NCBI RefSeq assembly: GCF_029962835.1
Contig: NC_080575.1
Location: forward strand, 41,144,336-41,208,335
Direction: 5' to 3'
Length of the DNA: 64,000 nt
From: Magnolia sinica
Lineage: Eukaryota; Streptophyta; Magnoliopsida; Magnoliales; Magnoliaceae
The notes under the pieces were generated by a model. That model was not told the origin of the DNA, made no database searches, and saw only the letters and a program-made list of their open reading frames with translations. Both the position numbers and the translations under genes were made by a program. Positions 24,264-34,788 of the stretch are shown piece by piece; positions within the stretch are counted from its first letter, which is position 1, and each line of letters begins with the position of its first letter.

Positions 24264-25533
24264 AGCCATCTGAATCTGGTGATGGAGGAGGAGCACCCTT
24301 ATCCTGCATACAGCACAGGATAGCCTTCAAGGTGTGAGACACCTTCTTGAATTTCTATTTCATGAAGGTCTGACTCTCTTCAAGCTTGGCCTGAGTCTCA
24401 CTGACCTCTTGTCGCAGAGCGACCTGGCCCTCCTCGATCTAAGCCAAGCGGGCTTAGATAGCAGCTCGATCACGGTGGGGCTCATGTATAGCAGGTGGAG
24501 AGCCCCCATCAGAGTCTTGGGCCTCCTCTTGTTCTTTTTCCTACTCTCCCTCTTCCTCACTTTCTTCCTCTATTTCATCTTCGTTCTCTTCTTCATCACT
24601 TTCTTCCTCTTCACTTCCCGTCTGATCCTCACTCTCATCGAGTCGGGCTTGACACGCCGTGGGCTAATACTCATGTTGTTAAGAGTAGTGTCATTGATGA
24701 AATGGATCAGCGCAACCCTTTCTGAGCCAAGCTTGTAGTCAAATTCACGAGCAATCTTGCATATAAGTCAACCGAATGGGAGTGAAATGTCTGTCCTAGG
24801 AGAGCGTGCAGTTTGAACTATCTGTAATAGTATATACGTAGGCAGGCACAACTTGTCTCCCTGCCCAGCTCAATATAGGAAATCTACTATCAGACGCGTG
24901 CATTCGCTATGATTGCTCCACCTAGGATATACGTTGTGTGTGAAGATGTGGTGGAGAAGGCGGAAGTCAGGAGCCATGTTGGATGCTAGGAGGTAGTTGC
25001 CTCACTCCAGTGGACCAGTCAGCCACAAAGAAATCATGTACGTCGATCTCTTTCACGCACACTCCTGAGACTCTTCTCGCTAGCATGAACCTCACCAAGC
25101 AGCATCCCCATGATTCGGGCTATCAAGTCCACATTGACAACAGCTTCCCGCCTTTCCACGGGGATAGAGAACTGTAGCGGCTCCAGCAGTGGCTCTCGTA
25201 TGTGGGCATAAAAGGCTCAAATAGTGCTCTCATTCACGCGTGACTTGCCCTCAAATATGGGACTCCAACCAGTATCCAATAGGAGATCCATTACCAGATA
25301 AAGCCCAAATAGTTTTTCGTTCACGTGTGCCTCAAAGAGAACCCTACGGCCTTAAAACCTTCCATGTGTCATATCTACCAGTAGAGCTCTTTCGAGAGGA
25401 AGCTGGGGATTGAGATCTCGCTTCGTCCTTAGCTCCCAATCGACGCTTACGCTAGCCTCGATGCCTTCTGCTTCCTTGAATGGGTAGGGCGGTTAGGCCC
25501 GGCTTTATCCGTGGGAGCCCTCTTCTTTCCCAT
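24264..25533 (-). pseudogene. Extra ORF upstream of gag, resembling the putative plant transposon protein domain
   Basis: A degenerate frame starts at MGKKRAPTDKAGPN (ATG at 25533). It runs through RVLFEAHVNEKLFGLYLVMD, DTGWSPIFEGKSRVNEST, AFYAHIREPLLEPLQFSIPV and VNVDLIARIMGM. It ends in an Arg/Lys/Glu-rich, probably coiled-coil tail (LEESQTFMK, PPPSPDSDG, stop at about 24264). The order 'long helix, GW, AFYA.I, V...V, I...MG' resembles what I remember of Pfam PF20167. It lies between the PBS and gag on the same strand as gag. At least four stops or frameshifts are present. Its function is unknown; it could be an additional ORF of the element or a captured sequence. Confidence 0.5.
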
Positions 25534-26376
25534 GAGGGAAAGAAGTGTAGAGAGGGAGAAGATCGTGGCCACAAGCTCAAAAATAGCCATGAAGTCAAGG
25601 GAGCTTGAAAGATGGAATGGGTTGGTTAATTTGGCAGTGTATGAGACACAAAGATGGCTTGGTGTGCTTAAATGAGAGGAATTAAGGGAGGTAGGTGGTT
25701 GTAGAAGATGAGTTTGAAAGGATGGTGGAGGTAAGTGAAAGAAAAAGGAGGAAGATGAGATTGGAGGGGGAATTTGAGAGAGAAAAATGAGATTTTTTAG
25801 AGGTTTGGAAAGCTTGGAGGGGTGTAAAAGGGAGAAATGAAGCAAATGGGGGGTTATAGGGGCCCCCACACGATTTCGTGGGCCCTACATGCATGTATAA
25901 TGGCCTGCCCGACCGGCCCGGATGAACCGGACCGCGAGGCCTCGCCCTAGGCGCAATATCATCGTGGTCTGCTGGACCTAGGGCGATGGCATCCACCCCC
26001 TCCCCCCCCCCCCCCCCCTAGTGCCGGAAATGTGCAGGTCCCATCTCGAGTCCCACTGTTTTATGTGGTTTACGCCCCCGAGCTCGTTTGGTGCGGTTTT
26101 GGGTTCCATCTCGCGTATATTCACGCCCTTCGGGTTATTTGAGTGTGGAATATGTTAAATCATCATTTAAACTCATCGATTGACAGTCTAGAAAAGAATT
26201 GGGATCACCTCACATGATCACAGATGCATATGGGTCCGATTTCAACGGTCAGTTTCGCCCATCAGCGAAACTTAGAATCCTATGACTGTTTCTATATTTC
26301 ATCGCCCCCTCCTAAGTCAAAGTACGTCAGTGTGCGTCATGTTACCATAACCCAGGTTCAATTTCATCCAAATCAT
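25534..26376 (-). mobile_element. Leader of the nested Tekay-like element
   Basis: Untranslated region between PBS and extra ORF. A pyrimidine-rich stretch (minus strand) at 25690-25860 yields a Ser/Pro/Leu-rich open frame (to 25869) that I do not regard as coding. A C homopolymer of about 18 bases is at 26002-26018. Confidence 0.55.
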
Positions 26377-26388
26377 GCTTTGATACCA
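26377..26388 (-). other. Primer binding site, initiator Met-tRNA type
   Basis: Minus strand TGGTATCAAAGC differs in one base from the canonical TGGTATCAGAGC and lies three bases after the LTR end. It fixes the orientation of the nested element. Confidence 0.85.
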
Positions 26389-26391
26389 ACT

Positions 26392-27415
26392 TGTAACACC
26401 CTGAAAATTGAGGGTCGAGCAGAAGCTCGACTCCTAAGTTCCAACGCATCACTTATGCAACAAAGATAATGATGATTAAATGTTGTCCATATTAGTGCAT
26501 TAAACATGAATGGGATTACACTAAATCAGCTTATCATACTCCAGAGACGATTTGATTACGCAAGCGGAAGACTGTGTTAAATATATAAAGCATATAAGTG
26601 GTTGTAAGTCCCCAGAGTATGAACATGATACCAGGTTAAATAATTACATGTATAATTCCAAATTTTACAAAATGATAAGGTGTAATGTTTAACTAGTCTG
26701 TATCCCTGCGACACAACTATAGGTCTACATAAACCCGCCAGAGAGTTGCATGTAGGAGAACTCCTCCTCCTCGTCGTAGAAGGCCGGCTCCAACTCGTAA
26801 GTCTCACCATCATCTGAAACTACAATAGAGTCTAGTTTGTATTTTAAAACATCATCCCAGAGTTAGGATTCCTAGATAGCTATAGCATGAAATAGGTTAG
26901 CTATTTTACCATTTTACCTATCTGGATACCTAAAGTAGATTAGGGTTAGGATTCCTTACCCAAAAGTGGAGTCGAAATCGCCGGTATAGCGACCGGAAGA
27001 GTTGATTCAGCACGTGGAGTAGCGGGAACGAATCCCAGCAACTATCTCACACTCTCTCTCACTTCTCCTCACTCTGTCCTTCTCTTTTCTTTCTTCTCTC
27101 TCCTAAGGTTTAGGGAATTCGTATGGAATGAGAGGGGGGTAGGTTAAGGCCCTTATATAGGCTCAGAAGTGAAGTTAATGGCTCCAGGGCCATGGTATAC
27201 TTAGGTTATAGTTAAAAGTCGTCTGTTTCGGGCCAACGGAGCTCATCTAGAGGTCCATTTCCTTCATACGGTTCAGAGAAAGTTCCCTGACCATGAATCT
27301 ATGCCTGACTAAGATTTCGGTCCGATCGAATTTGTGAATCAACCGCGGAGGACCAGTTTCGGTTCAACGGTCATCATCACTCAATCAGATAACTAGAGAT
27401 TTCATATTCTTGGGA
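26392..27415 (-). mobile_element. 5' LTR of the nested Tekay-like element, internally deleted
   Basis: 26392-26870 matches the last 480 bases of the family LTR. After about 26871 the match jumps to a region equivalent to 2440-2990 of the first LTR (TATA block, CTCTCCTAAGGTTTAGGG, TATCTG.TTG). About 1.6 kb of LTR is thus missing in the middle, and the outer 5' end (roughly 500 bases) is missing too. Confidence 0.72.
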
Positions 27416-27910
27416 TGATTGAAAGGAGTTAGGATAGGGAACATGCATATTTCTCAAAGTTAAACTAATGTCACGGAGCACCTAAGAATATTGGATCATA
27501 ACTATTCTAAATTTTGATTAGGTCTTTGAACTCAAGGAAGTAATGGATTAGAAAATTGAGATTCTAACTAACTTCAGACTTAGGGTAAGCATTGTTTTGT
27601 TTTGGAATTCATATGATGAATGGAGGCATAATTGTATAAATTTCTGAGTGTTGAACTATTTTTCATATTTTCAATGTTTGTGAATAACATTTTTGGAAAC
27701 CCTCACGAGACTATAACTCATCTACTAGGGGAAACCTGGGTGTTTAAAGGCTTGTTGCATATGCTAAATGCAATCGAGATTACTTGCAAAAGTGGTGTAG
27801 TTAGAATTTTATTTTCATTTTAATTTTGTTTCTAAAATTAATTCTTATTCTTATTTTTATTTTTCTTTGCTTATTTTGCTCAGGACTAGCAAAATGCTAG
27901 TTGGGGGGTG
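27416..27910 (+). mobile_element. Athila 3' untranslated region with polypurine tract
   Basis: The AT-rich continuation of the interrupted Athila element. It ends in GCTAGTTGGGGGGTG, the polypurine tract before the 3' LTR. The 63-codon ORF at 27632 has no recognisable similarity. Confidence 0.7.
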
Positions 27911-29183
27911 TGTTGAGACTCAAATATTGCATAATTTTTCCCATTTATATCTTTGTTTTATGAACATGAATCAGCTTAATATTCTATTTTACTCATGTAT
28001 GTGTTGCAAGGTGAATTTAAAAGCTTGGATTGAAAAAGGGTGCTAAAAAGTATGGATTTGATGCTCAAGAATCACCAAGGCAAGGGATGGATCTTAGGAG
28101 ACCAAGATTGAAGAATTCACATGCCAAAGATCTAAGAAAACCAAGTGAAGAATGAAGAAAATCAAAGATTTGAAGTGAAGAATCCTTAAATCGTCTTGAA
28201 AAAGTGTATACTAAAGCTCTGAGGTCTATTTTGAAAAACCGCGCAGCAGAAAATCTATTTTAAACAAACTATGCAACGATAAGTCTATTTTGAAAAACTG
28301 CGTATATTTGAGGTGGTTTCTAGGGTTTTTCAACTTTGTACAAAAATTAGAGTTCCCTACTTATAAATAGGGCTTCCTAGGGAATTCCTAAGCATCATTT
28401 AAGGCATCCCAAAGCAAAATTTAGAGTTTTTAAAGAGTTTTATAAGTTTTTTTTTAGATCTTTTCTATTTGCATTTATTTCTTTCTTCTTATTTATTTCT
28501 TTCTGATTTTAATTATGTTTTTCTAAGTTCCTTCTAGCCCAAGCCAGAAGGGAAGCACATGGGTTTAATAATTCTTTAAGATTATGATGATTAATTATTT
28601 TAATAATGAGAAGAATGGTGTATGCATGTTATCTATTATTTAGGTTTTTTTTTTTATCATATTGTGAGATCCATATGTTTCCATCATATGAGATCCACAT
28701 TGATGGATAGGCTTACCCTAGGTCAATCATATTTCCTAGATAGGAGAGGTTTTCAACCTATTATATTTCTTTGATTTTCATTATCTCATTAATATTGAAT
28801 TCTTAAAATCACTGACACTTGAGAATATATATCAATGGTGCAAATCCATGATTTTCTAATATTTTATATCACTTATTAAAATATTTAAACTGTTTTATTT
28901 TCCGATTAGGCTGACCATAGTGCTCAGATCCTAGTTGTGTTATCCAAGTCATCATGATTTTGGAATATTAACCTATGTGTGGAACTTTGAAGCTTGGGTG
29001 TTATTTTATTCAGTTGAATTACATCCATTAAAAAATCCCAAAATCAAATCATCAGTTTAGTTTTTATTACTTAGTTTGTTTTACATTTGATTTTTTCTTT
29101 TTCACAATTCATCTCTTTGTGGGATCGACCCTGTATTCACGAGATACTACTTATGAACCTCTGCACTTGGAAGCAAGCAATCA
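27911..29183 (+). mobile_element. Athila 3' LTR (1273 bp)
   Basis: It starts TGTTGAGACTCAAATATT and ends GCAAGCAATCA. It pairs with 13923-15216. It is followed by the second copy of CCTAC. Confidence 0.93.
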
Positions 29184-29188
29184 CCTAC
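29184..29188. repeat. Target site duplication, right (CCTAC)
   Basis: Exact copy of 13918-13922, directly after the Athila 3' LTR. Confidence 0.93.
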
Positions 29189-29441
29189 CTCACCCTTAAA
29201 ACACAAAAGAGGGAGAAGGGTAATGGCATCGTGTTCCTAGACATAACAATGTCCAAAGACATGTCTTTGTCACTATTACCTTATAAAGCCACCACGTGGA
29301 TTTCTCTAGTGGGCCCTATCATGATGTGTGTGTGTATATCATCCATACCGTCCATCTGATTTCCCTACTCATTTTACGTGTTGAGTTTAAAAATGAAGCT
29401 AATATAAATCCCAGGTGGGTCACACCACAAATACTAAGGGG

Positions 29442-29449
29442 TTGGTTAC
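29442..29449. repeat. hAT target site duplication, left (TTGGTTAC)
   Basis: Identical 8-mer at 30887-30894. Confidence 0.93.
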
Positions 29450-30886
29450 TAGGGTTGTTCACGAGTCGAGCTAGCTCGAATAACTCGCTCGACTCGGCTC
29501 GAGTCAGCTCGGATTGACTCGGCTTGAATGACCGACTCGGGCCGAGTCAAGATAATTTTTTATAGCTCGAGTTGAGTTCGAGCTGAGTTCGACCAGGGGG
29601 CATTTTAACTCGGCTCGACTAGGCTCGATTAGTAATAACTATATTAAAATTTAAATATTATATGTGTGTGTGTGTGTGTATTAGTATAAACCCTACAGCC
29701 GGCCCTACTCGCATGCCCTTTCCCTTTCTCCCTTTCCCTTTCTTCTCTTTCTCTACCTCACCCAGCTGCTACCCGCCGCACACCCGCCTGACCAGTAACA
29801 GTAATCCACCGGACCACCACCACCACCAGGACCAGCACGCTGCCCACACAGCCAGCACTCCACAGGACCACCACCACCCGATCTCGTCGAGCGAACCAGA
29901 GCGGCCGTGCCTAATCCCGACAAGGTGAGTGCCCAAATCTGTTTCTTCTTCTTCTTCTTCTTCTTCTTGTATGTTCAATCCGTGGACAACCCCTAGTGGA
30001 ACCCGAACAACAAGACTAGCCATGTCACCCCTTGTTCTATGGGATGGGCCATGCTGCTCATACCCGCTCCCTCCCTCCCTTTATAAATGTTGACAAAAAG
30101 CAAAAAAACGATAGAAAGGAGAGAAAGGAAAGAGGAAAAGACAAAGGAGAGAAAAGAAAACAAAAGGAGGAACAAGAGGAGGTAAAGAGGTGGGGCCCTG
30201 TTCCTTAAGGACGTCAATCCGGCCATCAAACTGCACTATCCACTGTCCCTGTCAAATCAGGGAACGAAGAGGATTGGGTTTTTGGTTTGTACTCCTAACC
30301 TTTTGCTCAAATCGTTAGGTGGGCCACACCTGTATGTTCAATCAGACGGCTATCCATCGATTCCAACGGTGTGGCCCATCTGATAAGTGGAAAAACGGGA
30401 ATCAATGTCATAGGTTATCATGCAGGCAGTTGTAGGTGACCAATTCTCAATGCAACACTTTACCATGTAGCCAAAGCTATGTGGGGCCCAGATAGATCTC
30501 AAGATCGAATCCACCCCGTCCGTCAATTTTTCCAAGCTCATCTTAGGACATGAATCAAAGAAAAATGTTGATCAAAACTTAGGTGGGGGCCATAGGAAAC
30601 AATGAGGATTAAACGCATAATATTTCTAATTGTGTCGTCCACCTAAATATGACAAACTTGGTGGTTAGGGTGGATTTCACGTAACATATGATGATATGAA
30701 CAAGCTCGAGCTCAACTCGAGTCGAACCACTAGCTCGACTCGAACTCGAACTCGACTCGACAACTTTGGCAAACAAGCTAAGCTTCAATGTTGAGCTCCA
30801 GGCCGAGCTTGAACTCGAGTACAGCATGGACGAGCCGAGCCAAGCTTAGCCCACCTTGACTCAACTCGGCTCGATGCCCACCTCTA
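29450..30886. mobile_element. Non-autonomous hAT element (1437 bp, 8-bp TSD)
   Basis: The left end TAGGGTTGTTCACGAGTCGA and the right end (reverse complement TAGAGGTGGGCATCGAGCCG) form imperfect terminal inverted repeats of hAT type. TTGGTTAC is duplicated exactly at 29442-29449 and 30887-30894. Both subterminal regions are dense in GAGTCGAG/CTCGACTC motifs, which hAT transposases typically bind. No transposase ORF is present. An inner segment at 29690-29930 is C-rich with CAAGGTGAGT, resembling a 5' untranslated exon with a splice donor. Confidence 0.92.
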
Positions 30887-30894
30887 TTGGTTAC
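30887..30894. repeat. hAT target site duplication, right (TTGGTTAC)
   Basis: Identical 8-mer at 29442-29449. Confidence 0.93.
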
Positions 30895-31130
30895 CCATCG
30901 TCATTTCTTACTTTGCATAGGAGGTTTGGAGTGAGTTTTCACTAATGGGACCCGTATTGATGTATTTCTTAGATTCACACCATCCATCCATCCATCTGCT
31001 GGCTCATTTTAGGTGTGGAGCCTAAAAATCTAGATGATCCAACCATCAGGTGGACCACACCGCAACCGATGGTGGGAGGGGGAGCACCCCTTATGTCAAC
31101 CATGTGGACGTGGGGTGGGGGCGTCCCAAC

Positions 31131-32340
31131 CAGGACCCCACCTTAATGTATTTGTTTAATCCACGTAATCCAACACCTTCCCCATGTCGTTTTCAGCTAT
31201 GAGACTAAAAATGAGACAAATCCAAGTTCTTAGTGGACCGCACTGAGGGAAACAAAGTCCCACTATTGGAACTTTCTAAGGCCGACTGTTGTGTATGTAG
31301 GTGGTAGACCTACCCATCATTAGACTCCTTTGATCCATAGAGAGCTGGCCAATATGATGGACGGAATGGATTATCCACTAGTGGACCCCACAATAGAAAA
31401 AAATTAAAAAATAAAGGTAAAAAGGAAAAAAAAAAGAACAAAAGAATGTCACTGGGCATTATTGCCTTGACGTGAGGGTAGAAGACCATTTGGGCTGCCC
31501 CACATGTGGACCCCACCATGATGAATTTGTTTAATTCACATTATTCACCATCTTCTCCATATAATTTTAGGCCATGTGCTAAATTTTGAGACAAATCTGA
31601 GTCGAGTGGGCCGTACTAAGGGTATTAATGTCCATCTGTTGAAACACTTTAGGGTCTGCTTTGGAGTCTCTGATCATCCAAATCAGTCCTAGTCAGAGTT
31701 TATTTGACCTCATTTGAGGTGGCCAAAATGGTGAACAGATTAGATTATCCACTTGGGGTCCACATTAATAGTGTATGCAAAACACACAATGAATATAATA
31801 ATAACATGAAAAATATATGAATGAATGGCATGCACCTTGGCGGTAACCCATTCTTGGCCAATTTTGGGTCTGAAAAGTGGGACCCTGTTTTGATGTTTAT
31901 ATTGAATCCACGCCATTCACCACCTTCTCCATGTCATTTTAGGCCATGGGCCAAAAGATGAGACAGATTCAGGTCTCAAGTGAGCCGCAATGAGGGAAAC
32001 TAACTATTGTTGTTGAAATCTTCCAAGACCCACTGTGGAGTCCCTGTTCGTCCAAATCAACTCAAATTGAAGCCCATTAGACCCACTCGAGATGGACTAT
32101 AAGGTGAATAGAATAGAAGATATACATGGGGCCTGCACTAATAGCGTATAAAAAAAGAGAGAAACAACCAAAGGAATGTGTACCTGGGCATTGTTGCCCA
32201 GTGACGTGAGGGTGTAAGCCACTTTGGGCCGCTGCCCCACATATGGGACCCTACATGATGTATGTATTATATCCACTTCGTTCATTCATCTTATCAGACA
32301 TTGTTAGGCCATGGCCCCAAAACTCAGGTTGATCCAGATC
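31131..32340 (+). repeat. Tandem array of about 370-bp units inside family-L LTR
   Basis: Unit starts resembling GACCCCACCATGATG...TTTAATCCAC lie near 31131, 31511, 31881 and 32248. Each is followed by TTTTAGGCCATG, GAGACAAATC and GGGAAAC-like blocks and by GGGCATTGTTGCC...GACGTGAGGGT. Copies are diverged. Confidence 0.75.
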
Positions 32341-34286
32341 TCAAATGGGCCGTACCATAGGGTAATGTGGGGGTAGAAACCTCTTGGACTTGGGATTCCT
32401 TGGACTTGGGAATCCCTAGTTTTTGGGATCCCTTGGACTTGGGAATCTCTAGAATTGAGATCCCTTAGGTCTTTGGTTATATTTGACATTTTTAATTCAA
32501 ATCCTTAAATTAGTTGATGTGTAAATGTTGAAACTATGTTTTTATTAAATTCATTTAAGCATATACTTTGCCTAAACTGATGAAGTCCCAAGACTCAGAT
32601 GGGCTATGAGCATATGATCACATCCTAGTGACTAACCAATGATCTGTAATAGTCAATTTACATTAGTAATGATTAGACGGTGCAGATCATTCTACTATAC
32701 TAATTATAGTGATGTCATTGATAATCCGATTCTTTTAGGACATCATTAGTGGGTCATGTGCCCAAATGGATTAGTAGCCTAGTGACACACATGTTGTACA
32801 TGTGGGTGTCCATCCAGGTCACTCCCAGTGGACCCCGCCTTGTTATATATATTCTATTCATGCTTTGCAGGCTACATGAGGAGCTGATGTTAGTTTAATG
32901 TGGACCATACCACAGACTTCTATATTTCTAGTGGGGCATGTCGTTCAGTTCCCACTCTCTGTATATGATGTACCGATTAAGGCCGATTATTGTCCAATAT
33001 GTCTGATAACATGCTAGTGTACTTGGCCGAGTAAGACACACTAAGAATATACTTAGTATAATGACATCATGCCCAGACATATGCCCATACGCAGCATTTG
33101 CATGCATGTGGTAGGTGGTGATTGATCATAGCATATGTTATTGGGCTAAGATACTTAGGGGACACCATATGAGATAGAGTTACCCACATGATCGTGTGGT
33201 ATGTGCAGGTTTGATGCATGATTTGGATGGTATGACTCATGCATTTCACATCTCGTATGTCACGATCACTTTATGCCCTAACAACATCAGGGTTATGGCC
33301 TCCACAGTCATATCGTGGATGGTCAGATTGGATACCAGAAATATATGTTTTAGCATTAGGGCGGTATGAATGTCCTTGGGTGAAAGTCCCTAAACCCTTG
33401 TTGTACTAATAGGATGTTTCAACGTCGAGACCAAGTAGATAACATGAGCACTCGAGTGCCGAATACCAGTAGGCCGCGTCTCCCACTGTGTCGTGGTCGG
33501 TTGAAAAGAAGTGTGACCTTATCCGCTCGAGGGTAGGGGGATGTAAGCTAAGTTGAGTTTGACCGGCTTGTAAATGCGTCCACTATCGATGAGCCGGGTG
33601 GGCATTGGCATACTACTGGCAAGGTGGATAATGAGGTCTCTTCCGCTCACTTGATCATGCGTGCGATGGGGCGGTAGCCAGTGTTGGGGTGTATTAGACC
33701 CTGGTGATGTTTCCAGTGACGAACCGTACTGATACGTGGACCAGTTGAGGATTAGCATGCTTGACATTCAGTTATGTAGGCCTTATATTGCATAGCCTTG
33801 GTATGGCTAACATCATTTATGAACTTGCCAATTTAGCCTTCCATTATTTCCGCTTACTCTCACATTTGTATACTTGGCACATGCATTGCGCACACATGCA
33901 CGCACTTTTTAAGTTTCGTAGTAAGCTTATGCACGTTCGTTATGTGCAGGTTATGCTAGACTGCAGCAGCATTGAGGCAGGAGCATGTGTCCGATCTTTT
34001 GGAATTTTGTTATATGATGTGTTTCCCTTTCAACACTGTACTCAAATATTATATCAGTGAATATGTGGTGATGATGTTTTGGTGACTGGGGTACACTTGT
34101 GATTATACTCCTTTACAAAAATAAAAAAATTAAAAAAAATCACCCTGAAAATCCTCCTTATATGATCCCAGGATCGGAACCTGGCGCACGAGAGCTGGGA
34201 GCCGAGAATGGGGTACTACAGAGGCTATCGGCACTGGATTTGGCGGTCGAAAATTTTATGAGCTCGATTCCCGAGTTTAGGGCATG

Positions 34287-34600
34287 ACGTGAACTACAGT
34301 AAGGTCTTGAATCATAGTAAATGTTGAACTTGCTTGACTTGAAGTGAAGACTTGAACTTTCCATCTTGATCCACATTAGATGGACCACTTCATAAACTGT
34401 TTTGTCTAAACGAAATTTGACAAACAAAGATGTGCTTTATACAATATAGCACTTACAATTTTCAATGACTAAATGATAGTCCAAACTTAATAAATCATCA
34501 TAGCGGGGCCCATAGTAGACCGCACATACATTACAATGGGTCCCACCTGCTAGGGTTAGGGTGTACCCCGATAATACAAAGAACACCGAGAGAGGTAGTG
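34287..34600. other. copia LTR-like scrap and non-coding DNA
   Basis: 34320-34440 shares CTTGAACTTTCCATCTTGATC with the copia LTR at 12735-12760, a short old fragment. The rest holds no recognisable gene. Confidence 0.4.
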
Positions 34601-34601
34601 A

Positions 34602-34604
<3 letters not shown>

Positions 34605-34642
<38 letters not shown>

Positions 34643-34705
34643 AGTAAGAGCGATCACGCCGATAGAGCTCTAAGAGAGAGCGTTAAGAGACCTTCGAGAG
34701 AGAGC

Positions 34706-34786
<81 letters not shown>
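34605..34786. repeat. Two (GA)n arrays separated by 66 bases
   Basis: (GA)n at 34605-34641 and about 34708-34786, with GAGAGAGCGTTGAGAG units between. The spacer looks like a diverged part of one longer array. Confidence 0.92.

Positions 34787-34788
<2 letters not shown>

Larger units (their letters stand above)
21786..27415 (-). mobile_element. Rearranged Tekay-like chromovirus nested in Athila
   Basis: On the minus strand the order is: shortened 5' LTR (27415-26392), PBS, leader, an extra degenerate ORF, gag, and the 3' half of the 3' LTR (23266-21786). All of pol is absent. Both LTR copies are related to the plus-strand LTR at 1940-5018. The left edge TGTAATGCCC is precise. The right edge is not, because the 5' end of the upstream LTR is missing, and no TSD could be matched. 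Confidence 0.8.
13923..29183 (+). mobile_element. Complete Athila-type Ty3 retrotransposon, split by a nested element
   Basis: Two matching LTRs (13923-15216 and 27911-29183), an Asp-tRNA PBS, gag, protease, RT, RNase H and integrase occur in order, with a 5-bp TSD on both sides. The total is about 15.3 kb. Roughly 5.6 kb of this is a minus-strand Tekay-like element inserted at 21786. No env-like ORF is evident between integrase and the 3' LTR. Multiple stops, an RT active-site change and loss of the integrase glutamate make it non-autonomous. Confidence 0.93.
29184..34286 (+). mobile_element. Right piece of the family-L LTR, with a nested hAT element
   Basis: It resumes the LTR interrupted at 13922 and ends GAGTTTAGGGCATGACG, matching the family end GGGCATGACA (reverse complement at 54056). 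Ordered homology to 53400-54055 is clear between 32820 and 33300, for example GGGGCATGTCGTT, CGATTATTGTC and AGTAAGACACACTAAGAATAT. No PBS or internal region follows 34286, so this is a solo or truncated LTR. It contains the hAT element, a tandem array of about 370-bp units (31131-32340), and a short CTTGGACTTGGGA repeat at 32375-32465. Confidence 0.65.

Noticed and set aside
25447..25869. 140-codon minus-strand ORF as one protein
   Set aside because: The first 110 codons are a low-complexity Ser/Pro/Leu translation of a pyrimidine-rich leader; only the part from MGKKRAPTDK looks coding.
27632..27823. env-like ORF in Athila
   Set aside because: Only 63 codons with one hydrophobic stretch; too short and without env features to support the call.
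29769..30023. Trp/Gly-rich 84-codon minus ORF
   Set aside because: Reverse translation of (CCA)n and (CTT)n tracts inside a hAT element.
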